This document shows, one piece after another, positions 11,140-24,200 of a DNA stretch of 64,000 bases. Position 1 is the first letter of the stretch; each line of letters begins with the position of its first letter. Below the pieces are notes generated by a model that did not search any database, was not told where the DNA came from, and saw only the letters and a list, made by a program, of their open reading frames with translations. Source of the stretch: Wyeomyia smithii. Taxonomy: Eukaryota; Arthropoda; Insecta; Diptera; Culicidae. Location of the stretch: NCBI RefSeq assembly GCF_029784165.1, contig NC_073696.1, positions 173,590,912-173,654,911 of the forward strand, read 5' to 3'. The position numbers were made by a program, and so were the translations under genes.

Positions 11140-11540
11140 ATAATCTGAGACATTATGTGCCCCAACTTTAGCCAAAGTATCCGCTTGGAATGAAATAATG
11201 AGAAGGGACATGGGCTCACTCTAAGGTAATCTGAAAAGATTTTTCGGATAAGGCTCTCAAATGTTACGTGTTTTTGCATTTTTCATCCATCGGAGAGCCT
11301 CAATGGAGCTGAATTGTCCGTATAGTGGAAGTAATGGTTTGTAGGGTTTATATTGAATTGCAACTAATTCTACGACGTAAACAAAAGCTGGATTTTCGTG
11401 CTTATAGGAAATGGTAAAATTTTTATTGAAGATTCCGACGCCAGTAATTCGTCAGTGTAGAACGCATTTTTGCAGTTGACGTTTGAAAAAAATATTTTGG
11501 TATTTTACTAATTTTTTCCATCATGGATGTAGGTATACGA
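11140..11540 (-). pseudogene. I-clade LINE fragment, RNase H region
   Basis: This stretch aligns by eye, at DNA level and in the same orientation, with about 27960-28440, the RNase H-coding part of the I-clade LINE in intron 1. Shared segments include GGTAATCTGAAAAGATTTTT, ATCGGAGAGCCTCAA, TGCGACGTAAACA-like and ATTGAAGAT. Many substitutions and small indels show it is an older copy. No open frame remains. Confidence 0.75.
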
Positions 11541-13266
11541 TTGGGGATGTAAGAGAAAGGATTTATATTTTAAAGGTTACGACTTGATCGAGAATCCAAC
11601 TGTTCGTCTTTACTATCGACAAAGTTAATCGAAGACTGCCATTCATGCTCACTAGCATGTGGATTACGCAGTAAACTCACATAAACTCTTCAAGCCAAAC
11701 GTGGTGATCAGTTCAATGAGTGTGGGTGGTAGAATAGTAAAGCTATATCCAATTATTACGAACGAAGGGGAAAAGCAGTCCGTAATTGTATAAGCCATCA
11801 TATTAGGGTTTCGATGTTTGGTCAGTTTGCTGCTCTCATCTGTTCAGTTCAGTTACGTTCTTTCGCCATACGATATCGGTTTTCAGTTGCAGTCGCGCTT
11901 TCACCCTCTACACTTCGTATGAAACATGGTTATCAATAGGCGTTGCATTAAAAAGTATTTAATTGTTTTCATAGAAAAAAGTGCAATGTGAATTAAATCG
12001 GAACAGTTTCAAAGGATGTATCGAATGTGTGGAGAGGTTTTAGAGGAATTCCTTTTTTTAAATACCAGGGAATTGACAAATATTCTGCCACAGAAAAATG
12101 TCCAAGTTTAAAACGTATGACAAATTATTTGTTCATTTCTCCAAGTCAGAAATTTATTAATACAATTATATAAGAAAGTCTGAAATGGTTTTAGCATCTT
12201 AAAAGTATTGAAATAGGCAGATTGATTGATACTGGTTGGAATGTTTGACCTAGGTTTCGTTTTGGGTAACCATGGTTACAAATAATACTTAGCATATCCT
12301 GTTTCACCTACGTTTATAGGTGGTCACTCACAAAAAGTGATATGCAAGAAAAAAAAAAAAGGTTTGGTTCTAGTTAGAAGACCAATAACATGAATTCGTT
12401 TAATAACATGAATTCGTATCTGGATGAATAGCAAACCAGTGCAAAATTACTGTTCGGTAATGTGCAGGTGATTGACGATAATTGATAGTGGTGGTGTTAA
12501 GCGGTAGTGCACGCAGTTTTAAAAGTTTAAAAAACGTTTGTGAAGTATCGTCCTTTCGTTCGATGACACCCTTGCAGTCATCCCGTGTTGGATATTTTCG
12601 ACACTGCGACCAATTTTGTGATACTTTGTAACATATTTTAATCTTACAAATGAGAAAGAATAATAAATAAATTAATTAATTCGTTCAGCATTTAGAAATG
12701 CGTCTCTTGCGAACATTGTGTTATTATTTTGCAGATTACCTTCACAACGAGTTACTAAGTGTACATTTTAATGCTAAGTGTACTTTTTATTCACGTTCCT
12801 GCAACGTGCATTTTAACGCATGTGTTCAATCGATATTGGTTATTATTCGCTGTTACTTACTCTTAAATCTTAGAACAGTTACGAGTTTTGTATACGTTCA
12901 TAAAACAATTATTATAAAATAGCGTACATTCCAGTATCTGTTTTCGATCACGTACAGCAACAATGGCCGCTACGCGTCACATTATTTATTCTAATGCTAA
13001 TGATCAGCCGAATTTGTGAAGAGAAGGTTTGTGGTATGGCAAAGTCATACAGGAGGAGAGTAAGCGCATATTCAAATTTACCTGCACCAACCGCGTTATG
13101 CCGCTTGTATTGTTCAGCAGTTTGTTTATCGTAAGCAATTATACCGGACACTAAACTCACGATCGGAATGAATTTGAGCTATGAACTCATTCCGGGTGCA
13201 ATTAATCGTTTTCGTTCTGTTTCACGTTTTGTGTTGCTGTCGTTTGTCGATGGTGGAGCAAACATA
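11541..13266. other. Intergenic DNA, no confident gene
   Basis: No convincing coding region. It includes a poly-A tract near 12350, the left half of a 27-bp inverted repeat (12553-12579), and on the minus strand near 13075-13165 a short open stretch ending at a GT donor-like site. That stretch could be an isolated exon but has no support from neighbouring splice sites. Confidence 0.3.
12553..12579. repeat. Left arm of a 27-bp perfect inverted repeat
   Basis: Starts CTTTCGTTCGATGACACC. It is the exact reverse complement of 14778-14804, 2.2 kb away, upstream of boss exon 1. Confidence 0.9.
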
Positions 13267-13546
13267 TAGCGAATTTCTTTATTCCACCAGCTCACCTCGT
13301 TTTGACCTAAAAGCGCACTAACTGCTGTCAAAACCCTTCTTTATTCGCTCGATTTTGACCCAGTTTTGATCTGCCGTGCTGCCCGGAGCGCACTGTAAAA
13401 TTTGCCAGCTTCAACCCACTACTGCACGTGCTAAGTTCGTAAACAATTATCTGGCATCTCTTTCTTACTTGCGTCTTAAATGGCGATGACGTTTTATTAT
13501 CCCTCGGCAGTTTTGCCCGCACACAGTGGAATAAAGAAATTCGCTA
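13267..13546. mobile_element. 280-bp MITE with about 20-bp inverted ends
   Basis: The left end TAGCGAATTTCTTTATTCCA and the right end (GTGGAATAAAGAAATTCGCTA read on +) are perfect inverted copies. ATA lies outside each end. There is no coding capacity. Confidence 0.75.
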
Positions 13547-15229
13547 ATAGATTCGCTTATATCTCGTTTCTATCTAAGTGAAACAACGAATGATTTTGCA
13601 TAGGGCAACCTAACCAAAAAACCTTAGGACAATTGCCTGACGAATTATAATAACGTTCATACGATTCGAAAATCACATGTTATGTTATTGTGATGGGTAA
13701 TGCAACTTCTAGTTTCCGTTAAGTCTCTGGCCGTATATGATCATTAATGCACTAATATATGCAATGCCGCCAATTGTGGAGTTACATGGTGTAAATGGAT
13801 TTCAAGCTAAAAATGACGCATCAATGCTTCTGCATGGATTAAAATCCGTGATGTATCAGTATTGGATAGTTTGCCGATGCAAACAACAATTGAGCATAGT
13901 TTATGTTAATCATATGTGACTTGGACTTAAAAATAACAATATTACAAACATGAAAATTTTCTAAGAAAGAATTGGAAGAGACAAATAATTTCTTTGAGAA
14001 AAATTTAGACGTATACGTTTTATATTATTAGTTTTTAACGAAACAGAGGCTGATATTCATCAGAGCATGACTTTTATGATATTTACTTTACTTTCACACC
14101 ATAATCATCTATTCACTAGTATTAAATGAAGTTGTATGCGTTGATTATCTACTTGCGGCCGCAATACAACAGTATACTTAAACAAATGTATGGTTTGAAG
14201 CTAACCTATAGAGTAATTTTCACTTCTCCAATTCAGGATTCAGAAAAGAGTTACGTAGAATTTTTATTGAGCGGAATATCTGTTGCTAAGTGTAGACAAT
14301 AAAAGTAGAACAAAGCTCAGATACATCTTAAGAAAACCCTATCTGTGCAACTAATAACGAATCGCACAGTAAAATCGGTGACCTTTTTAACAAATTGTTT
14401 TTATTTTGAAAAGGGCTAAAGTAAGCATCTACACTACATATATAAAATTGAACCTATATGAATGTTTCGGAATACACGCAACATAATCCGAATGGAACCT
14501 GTGGCGTACTGTAGCTAATTGCATTCATGTAACGGTAGAAATGATTACCCGATAACGCATGCATGCGTGTGTGCATGCTGTAAAAACGAGCATATAGGTG
14601 TTGGAAACAATCAACCGATTCAACGCTGTAATAAGTTTCCTTCTGCACATTGAACCTTAAGAATATTTTCTTCTGTATGTGCAGTTTTTGCTAGGTGAAG
14701 GGTGAATATCGATTATCCAGCCCAATTTAACCTGCACATGTTTGATCGAAACTTTAACGTACCAGAAAATGCACTTGGACTGCAAGGGTGTCATCGAACG
14801 AAAGTTACCTATTTAAATGCAATAGAGTTTGTGACGGTGTTGTTAATGAATAAACTAAATTGATCGTTGTTTAAAGTTCAAGGTTAATCAAATAAGTGAA
14901 GATAAGTGAGATGTAGAACGAAGTGCATAGGATCGAACTTGCGGCTATCATGTGCAAGAATTGGAAAGTGATCGAAAAGTGTGTACCACCAGCCGTTGCG
15001 AAACTGTGTATCATATTTGCGACGAGAGCACAATTCCAAAGCTAAAAAAATGAAGCAGAAGTGAAACACAATTTAGCTTATGGATGATAGTTGTTAAATG
15101 CAGATAAATAGCCGATTGCAAGATAACTGATGCGCAAAGCGTTAAATTGGCGTGAAGTTTTAAACGTCCGCTAGTGCATTGTATGCATATTCGAGGAGTG
15201 CAATTCAAATGCGTTTTGTGTGATCGAAG
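13547..15229. other. Region upstream of boss exon 1
   Basis: No coding region. It contains the right arm of the 27-bp inverted repeat and AT-rich DNA. The boss promoter and 5' UTR should lie in its 3' part. I could not pick a convincing TATA/initiator pair, and several upstream ATGs exist (for example near 15106), so the transcription start is undetermined. An in-frame TGA at 15221-15223 bounds the boss start. Confidence 0.35.
14778..14804. repeat. Right arm of the 27-bp perfect inverted repeat
   Basis: Exact reverse complement of 12553-12579. Confidence 0.9.
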
Positions 15230-15284
15230 ATGTCGATGATCATGAGATCTGAGAATAAATGCTGCGTACCGTTTTATGCTGTTG
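15230..15284 (+). CDS. boss: boss exon 1, start codon and N-terminal half of signal peptide
   Basis: ATG at 15230 reads MSMIMRSENKCCVPFYAV, then one base G before GTAAGT at 15285. TGA lies in frame at 15221-15223. Joined to exon 2 (GT then TTACTC...), the split codon is Gly and the protein continues LLVLPCLSAWVRSDE. This makes a continuous hydrophobic core of about 18 residues followed by a charged stretch, as expected of a signal peptide. Met1, Met3 and Met5 are all possible starts. Confidence 0.75.
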
Positions 15285-18200
15285 GTAAGTTTCTTTTAAG
15301 TTTTGAGTTGTTACTCAGGTTTGTAGAGGTCGTGAGGGGTTCTTATTACAATAATGATCTTTATGTATCGCAGTAAGTTTGTATGTCAGAACAACAAGCC
15401 CACATTTCGTCTAAAATTCGGATTATTTTGATTTTCATTAACCATACTAAAAAAATATTTTCAGTCAATCATTTTGAAATTAGATATCAATACTGTGGAC
15501 ATTCGCCACGATTAAAAAGATGTGATCAGAAGTAATGTTTAAAGAAAAGCACAACAGATAAAAATGACGTTACTATCACTAGCTCACGATAGTATGTTTA
15601 GCTATCTGTAAAATAGACGGATTTCACGCCAGCTCTATGTTAGCAGCATCGTCACAAAATCCAATGGAACTTTGTGGGTGTGCAGACCTTACTAAATTTA
15701 GTAAGTTTGTACACTTCATTTTTCAAAAATTGATCTAGACTAACATTTAAAAAGTTCTGATTTTTGACGTCTTACTTTAGTAGGGTGGCATGCGGAAAGT
15801 GTAACGAAAGTGTAACGAAAATGATGCCTCTTGAAATGCATATTATGTTTTCACCCTTGAACGGATTTCAAACGCCAATGTCTTGATCAAAAGATAAAGG
15901 TTGCTCTATAGGGGCCGTTCCTAAACCACGTGGTCTTATTTCATACCCCCCATACTCCCCCGTGGTCTTTCGTGGTTTTTTGGCCAACCTCCCCCCCCCC
16001 CCCAGTGCAACTTTAACCACGTAGTTTTTTCATTTGTCAAGTGCCAAAAATTCGCTTTTTAATATTAAGCTTTCAGTACATTCTATATTTATAAAATGCA
16101 AAAGCTTCATTCTTGACTTGGTGGCAACAATAAATTATAAGTCAGGAAGAAAGACCACGTGGTCAGTTCGTTAACCCCCCACCCCCGGGCGTGGTCATTC
16201 GTGGTCTTTTGACAAACCCCGCCGTCCCCCTCTTAATGGTTTAGAAACGACCCCAAACTTATGGTATAATAGATAGCTTTTTTGCGATGTTCAATTAGTG
16301 AACAGTTGAATTGAAAATCATAAATTTCGGTATAGTTTTGCAGCTTTTAACCAATGTTTTCAGCTGCTTGCTGATTCACATGAATAGAGGAAGTACGGAA
16401 ATCAATCACTTATTTTATTTTGTGCGCACAGACAGCGCGTTGCGATTTCTGGATGGTTAGACCGCGTCGCACTCTGTAGCGGTAATAGATGCTATGATAT
16501 TTATTTCATATGCTTACAGTGTTTCTACCAGTGACTGGATTTCAAACAGCAATATCTTTATAGGCAGCTGAAACATTGCCCAAAACTTTGCTGTAATAGA
16601 TGGAATATCTTCACAATACGAAACTAGTTAAAATTGTGTACATTCGACCAATCACAAGGTCGCTTCTCCTTCGTAGCTGTGACGGTAGAGGTAGAGCGTT
16701 GAGATCAGGGCTGGCGTCACACTGTTTTCCCGAGTTGGTAGTAGGAATGGGAAGGTTCATGAGTGGCCTTCCGGCAGTTAACCGGAACAATCGCCATGGC
16801 GGACAAAAGCATACGTGTAGGCATGTTTTTGAGTTCTTTCTTCATTTTGTTCTTTGCTTTTTGCCCAGAAACTCTCGATGGGGCCAGCTAGGGGGGGGTT
16901 CCATCTCCTCCAACGATAGCTTCGAGTAGTGGGCCAACGGCAATGACATTCAGCCAGTACACCGCGTTTTCGCCCTTATGGTATTTCTCAATGAACGACG
17001 CAGTTTCCGGCAGACACTTCTTACTATAAAAAAGAGACTTCTTACTATAAAAAGAGCGGCTTTGACATCCCCTTTTCGCTGATTGTCAGCCACAGCCGCA
17101 CCTTCTTGGGGAGCATGGTGTGTCAAATGTACTCCACCTCGGATCTCACTTCCTTGGTGGAGGAAGTAAAATACGAACTGCCCTGCCAGTTGTTGCCATC
17201 CATGTTCGTAGGTAATTATCACAGTTTGGGCGGTGGCACCAACCTCCCGACCAAGCGCACGCACCGATGTAGCCACTTTTCTCTCGGTCTTCCACTTTAG
17301 CATTTTTTTTGTTAGGGAATTAGAATTACGTTGTCCATTGATGTGAACTTTTGTAATATATCCCAGTCCATTGCTATACGTGTCCACTTGCAAAATACAA
17401 TGACCACAATTGTTGAGTGATCAGGTACCTGCACCGACACGCTCCCAGTCAGCACGATATCCGTTTTTGATGCGGCGGGGTATCGTTCTTTGAACGCGCA
17501 CACTTCTGAATGAAGTAGTTTTACTGTTTTTGCCATCACTGTTAGAATTCGACTTAATTTTTTTTCTGCTGACTCATGATTGATGCTGCATAATTTGTTT
17601 CGTTAGTGCATAAATGGACAATGATTTGTGCATTTTTTTAATGCCAACGTTGAGGCACAACAGTTTTTTCTCCTCGAAAAAAGTCTCCATCCAAAATCTA
17701 AACTTAAGCGGATTTCTGGTAAGGCTTCACTTATAGTAGTGAAAATCTCACTTTTTTGACCAATGAGAAAAATGCACAAGAGTAGTTCTTAAAGTTTTTG
17801 GAATCGAAATTTTGTTTGCTGGCAAATCGCTAATAAATGTATGAAATCTAGCTTTATAAAATCTCACTCAACGATATCCATTAAAAAGCGGTCGCTCCCA
17901 CATGTACGCGGTAATTTTAAGTTTCGAACATATAAAACATAACTTTTTTGGGTTTTCTCCGATAATTCCGTGTGGGTAAGTACTAGGGTGGGGCAAAGTG
18001 ATCGATTTTCCAGAACCGATTTTTTGGGGCCCCAAACAACCCTAAACTTACCGGAAGTCGATTGGTTTTGTCTCCACTTGGCGCATTGCATTTCAAATTT
18101 GTATGAAAATTTATATGCGAAAACCTACTTTTTTGAAATCAGGTTTTCTGCCAACATTACCAATGTACCGGCGTCAGTAGGATTCCCATCAGTAATAACC

Positions 18201-21200
18201 TGTCGTAACGAGTTTATACACTCAGCTGGATCAAGCAAACAAATTCATGTCAATATTCTAGACGTAGGTAAAATATACAACGCGTTTCAGAGGTTACTTC
18301 TAATGGAAATCTGACTAACGCCGGTATGGTGGCAGTGTTGGCAGAAAAAATGATTTGCAACATAAATTTCGACATACTTAACTTTGAACAGCTCTATTAT
18401 TTTTTTGGGACATCCTAGCTCTTTGGTATCTTTGGCCAAGTTGTTACACGGGTAGAAATAAAATCTCGAAAACGGGCAAAATGACTCATGATTTCATGAT
18501 TTAGATGTATTTTCATGGTATGAATATACACCATGAGTAAAGACTCATGGTTTCATGAGCCAATTGTTCGTAACGCACCCCGTGCGTTACTGTTTTGCTG
18601 ACATCATATGAGTCATATGAGACATCATATGAGATGAAATTTAGCATTTGACTCATGAAATCGGGCGTTCAATTTATGAAATCTCCCTTTGACTCATGAA
18701 ACTATAATTCTGCCTTATGAAATCATAAGTTGCGAGTCATGAAATATAGCATTTGACTCATGGAAGCGGGTTTTCGATTTATGAATTCTTGCTTTGGTTT
18801 GCTTGCTTGCTTTGGCATTAGTCACGAGCAGTGCAGATAAAAGTCATTTTCCCCAGCAAAATTCTTCGAAAATTACAGCCAATCATTTTCAATTTTCACT
18901 TTCAATGATCGCAGCACTCTTTCAGATACACTAGATTTTCGTCCTAGTAACGTGTTGTTATACTCAGATGAAATAGATCGCGCGCATCGTTCACGGTTAC
19001 GGAATAAAATTTGACGACAAATCCAACCAAATGATCTTCACTTCAAAACGAAAAAGAAAAACAAACAGTTCACTCAACCAAAATGAACCTCACCGAAACA
19101 CTTTTCACTGACATTGACCGATGCCTTGACAATCTTCGTTAATTGATAAACTGATTTTGTTGTCTTGCTTCCATCGCATGAAATATAATGAGGTGTTTTG
19201 ACAATTCACTTCCATGCAAAAAGCGGGGAGGGAAAACACTGAAAGGATTGTAAAAAAATAACGTTTATGGATGCTTTTTTTCACTTTCACTCAAAAGTGT
19301 CAACAAATATCAACCCTGGTCACGAGTCATGCAATTTAGCATTTGACTCATGAAATCAGGCGTTCGATTTATGAAATCTCGCTTTGGCTCCTGGAACCAT
19401 GATTTTGATTTATGAAATCATGAGTTGCGAGTCAGGACATATAGCATTTGACTCATGAAATCGGGTGTTCGATTTATAAAACGTTGCTTTTATTTAGGAA
19501 ACCATGAATTGAACTCATGATTTAATGGGTTCGCATCGGCAGTGCGAAACGTCAAAATTTTGTTTTATTTTGCTCTGTTGATTTTGCTCGTGGGTCGAAT
19601 TGTTAGTTCTGCAAGTTCTGCAATTTTATTTAAATAATGGTCATCGCGTGTTCTACCTGTCCAACTCATCAAAAATGCGCGGAAGTCAAGTGATTAAATA
19701 CAAAAAGTAAGAATTTCTGAAATATTGTTTGAGCGTGATTCGCAAATCGTGTAATGTGATGGTGCTTGATTGAACGCTTCTATTTCAGGCTGGAATGTAT
19801 ATGAAGTGCATGAAAAGAGTTCTCTGTTATACTCTTCAAATTATCAAGTCAGATACGGGAGATTGTCAAGCTATATCTGGTAGCTCAACAGTATCGTTTA
19901 GTAATTCGATACACACGGATTATGGCTAGATTAAAATATGGGTTTACACGTACCATCAGCCTTCAAGTAAGTAGTATGCCTCTTGAGAATTTCCGTCCCA
20001 TAATTAAAACCAGCCAACACTCGAAGGTTCAGAATCGTTTTGTTTGCTGTAGAGTGATTCTTTAAGCCATTTTTGCCCAGCTGTTCGATTTACCAAACGT
20101 TTTGTTCAATATATCGAACACCGGGGCCAAAATGGGTCGTTCGCATGCCGAATGCAGAATATGTTTTCAAAGACAGTGTTTTTTACAGATGTATCTCAAT
20201 GCTGAATGATAAATGGAAGAAAATACAACGACAACCAACGGTCAGCGGTTTCCAGAAATGGTGAACTTTAATCCCGAAAGTGATATTGTAATAAAGAAGC
20301 ATTATTGATGCATGAAGGTGTGTGTTTAGTAACAGTAACAAATAAACAAGCAAAAAAAAAACAGTTACAACAAGTTACAATTCAAAATTACGAAAAAGTT
20401 AGTTGCCAGCAAAGAGAATTAGTTTTGTTAATGTTTGTCTGTTAGAAGGTTTGAAACTGATAATTTGTTTTGCATAAAATTTGAAGCATATGTTTAGATA
20501 ACTGCAAATTATTTTCTTTATCAAAGCAGCTCGGTTTGATATACAGGTACTATAATCGGTATATAATTCGAATATGCCCTCGAAATTTAGCAGAGAAATT
20601 AGAGTGGATTCTACCAGATGATCAAAACAGCTTTCCAAGTTGAGTTCACGTATGAAATAATAATCAAAGTATCTATAAAATTATAAGTAGGTACCTTGAA
20701 TTTTTATTCTGTTGCATCTATGATGCATTTAACGGAAGCCATCCTATCTTATACGACTAGTTCTACGCATTCTTCACATTTCAATTCAGCTAAAAGTTTT
20801 TTTGTGTGTTTCAATCGCATCTTTTATGGTTTTTTCACGCTATATAACGAATTTCTGACCAATTTCGCCATATGTACTACGTCGAGAAGCACATAAACTT
20901 GATAATCAGCGCAGGGATGTTTGAACCTGTTTTAGGAATACCGACACGAGTTTCCAGGTTACAACCTAGCAAGTTTACCGTTGCGATGTTTGTTCTCGTT
21001 CCGTCAAACGTAAATGATACGATTGTAACGCCTACCTCGTGTAGTTTGATCAAAATGATTTCAACTAGGTTTTTTCTGTTCTGCATTCATCTTGTCAATT
21101 AGAAAATAAGCAATAGGCAAACTTCAATTTTCGGTCACGCTCGTAACCATGAAGACCAATGCTTTTTTCGCCACTGCAGTGAGCTCGGTTTTTTTTTGTA

Positions 21201-24200
21201 GATTCAACCTGTACTGGCAATTTCTGAGGTATTCCTTCGAGCTGGCGTGTACGAGCGTTGCCTGATTGCCATCTCATCCATGAGTAAACATGCTAACAAC
21301 GGGTTTGCTAAAGCAGTATTTTGATTCGCTTTTTCCCGTAGAATATCCAAAGACTCTTGAGTGATCCCAGGGTCACCATTAAAACATTCACATACCATCG
21401 TATGCTAGTATGTACAGAAGGTAGTTTAAAGTTCAACACTTGCCTTATATACATGTAAGCTCGTGGAGAATGGAAATGTAACGTTACGGCAAACTTTCGG
21501 AGAATCTCACTATAAGGTTGGCCTCTTTTTTAGTGCTTTATCTCGTGAAGCAGCGAATTATTGGTAGCGAAGTTCTATTTTTTGAAAAATAATTCAAGAA
21601 CAAAACATGTATGGCGAAGATTGTGATTGTACCTCCAATTGGTTCTTGTCTGCCTCAGTTATTAGCTGCATTTTCTGAAGCTCCGTCAGCAGCTGCTCAT
21701 CTCCGTTCAGTTTTGCTCTTAGTCTAGCAACCTGTGCTTTAAGACTTCTGTTAAGTAGTTTCGATTTTGGAGACGAGTTTTCGTTTTTCGTTTTTCGCAT
21801 GATTCTTGAAAATAAATACCTAATTCAATTTTCTTTCTAGTAAATCTTAACCCTACCTCACGACTTCGGCTCTTTTGAACGTTTCTAATAATTCCAAAGA
21901 AAGCCGTTCTCGCTCAGAATCCCGTAAATTGGTGTTAACCGTCGTTTTTTTCGCTGCTGTTGTCATATCGTAGCAATTTTCGGATGCAGGTAATTCGCTA
22001 AAATTACAGCCAAAATTCGCAGGTTAATATTGTGTACCACACTTGTTACGAAAATACATTTAATGTATACACTACCTCTGCGAGTCTTCTACAAATAGTG
22101 ATGGAACTGCGTTGTTTTTCAACCTTTTCTGATTCCCAACAGAATGGAAAAACTGATCAGGAAAATGTGCAGAACATATTCTAATAGTATCGAAATTTAA
22201 TGTGTCATAGAGGATTTCTCGATTTTCAGCATTTGCAATACATTGTGACCATATCTTTCGTTTATTAATATTCTTCGGAAATCTATGTTTTTCTACTCCT
22301 TTTCTGTGAAAATCATTCTAACAAGACTTGATGAAACACTTCATTGTGAGAATTTAGTTTTTTTTTAATTCGGTGCTCAATAAGTTTTGTCGTTTCCAAA
22401 CAGACATTAAACAATGAAAACGAAGCAGAGGCCATGTAATGTTGTTTGCAGCTTAGTTTGAATCACGGAGAAATGGCGGCTTATCAGAGGCCTGGTTTTA
22501 TTTTACCGATAAAAGTACACAAAAAAAATATTTTTTTACAACACAAAACAAAAAAAAAAAATTGTTTTAAAGTTTTTCTTAACTACAAAAGTTTTATGGT
22601 TGTCTGCTCCAGCGTTGCTAAACTCGCTCTAAACAAGCATGCGATAATTCAAGTGGTGTTCTCACTGCTACCGAAATCACACACACAATGGAGTACCTCC
22701 ACCATTCGAACTGTTTCTCGTTCTTTCACACTTCCTTTTTTTTAAAGGGGGGGGGGGGGGATTTGTTAGTAGCTTAAGTATTTATGATAAATACTAGTAA
22801 GTAATGAGTATGTGTGTCCAATCACAAATGGTGACTTCTCAGCACTGTTAGAAATTTGTAATTTTAATTGTTAGGATTTGTTCGCAATTGATGATTGATT
22901 GCTTTCGCAATTAGGACTTATCATTCGTAGGGATTTAAACCTACTTGTTAGAAAAGGAGAAGTCAACTTACAACTCACTTGGCTATAAAGAGAGCTTATC
23001 GTAGCAATTGAGGATTGCAACGATTTTTGTCGAAAATTGTTAATAATTTTATTTGACATAGCTTCTAATGGTTCAACACCAGTAAGGCTATGTAATTCGA
23101 GTGTACCAAACCAAGGAGGACGCTTCAAAATCATTTTCAAAATGTTATTCTGAATCCTTTGGAGCATTTTCTTTCTTGTTGAACAGCAACTTGACCAGAT
23201 CGGTACAGCATAAAGCATTGCTGGTCTAAAAATTTGTTTGTAAATCAAGTTTGTTCTTTAAACAAAGTTTAGAATTCCTGTTAATGAGAGGATATAAACA
23301 TCTCGTATATTTGATGCACTTGGCTTGTATACTCTCAATGTGCTTTTTGAAAATAAGTTTTTTTATCGTAAATTAGTCCCAAGTACTTAACCTTGTCAGA
23401 CCAACTTTAAATAACCCCATTCATCTTGACAACGTGATTATTGTTTGGCTTGAGGAAAGAAGCCCTAGGCTTATGCGGAAAAATTATCATTTGAGTTTTA
23501 GAAGCATTGGGAGAGATTTTCCACTTTTGCAAGTAAGAAGAAAAAATATCTAAACTTTTCTGCAATCGACTGCATATGAAACGAAGACTTTTTCCTTTCA
23601 CGGAAATGCTTGTGTCATCGCAGAACAATGACTTTGTGCATCCTGGAGGCAAATCAGGAAGATCTGAAGTGAATATGTTGTACAGGACTGGACCCAAGAC
23701 TAAACCTCGAGGCACACCTGCTCTGACAGGAAATCTATCAGATTTTGAATTCTGGTAGTCAACCTGCAGAGTTCGATCAGCAAGATAATTTTTCAAAATT
23801 TTGATGCTTTTTCTTTGTCTAAAAGAGCAGCTCCAGTGGAATAACCTTCAGATTTGTTAGCTCGTATCATATTAGTAACTCTGAGCAATTGATGAGTAAT
23901 GGAATGCCCTTGGCGAAATCCAAACTGTTCATCTGCAAAAATTGAATTTTCGTTGATGTGTGACATCATTCTTTTAACAATAATTCTCTCGAACAGTTTA
24001 CATATTGAAGAAAGCAAACTGATTGGTCGATAACTTGAAACTTCAGCTGGGTTTTTATCCGGATTTAAAATCCAGAATAGTAGAACTAATGTTTGACGTT
24101 GATGGTTGCTCTGAACTGGGCTCCTTCGCATTATTGTGGAAAATATCAACAGGGTTTACTTATAAAAAAAGTTGGTCAATCAGTTATTTGTTCCTTGGTG

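Noticed and set aside
12948..13160. Minus-strand stretch LVSGIIAYDKQTAEQYKRHN followed by a GT donor-like site
   Set aside because: It looks exon-like, but no matching acceptor, partner exon or family could be found within the window.
17864..18314. Open frames on both strands in the arms of the long-inverted-repeat element
   Set aside because: Arms of a palindromic MITE. The same sequence at 26435-26646 is open by the same chance.
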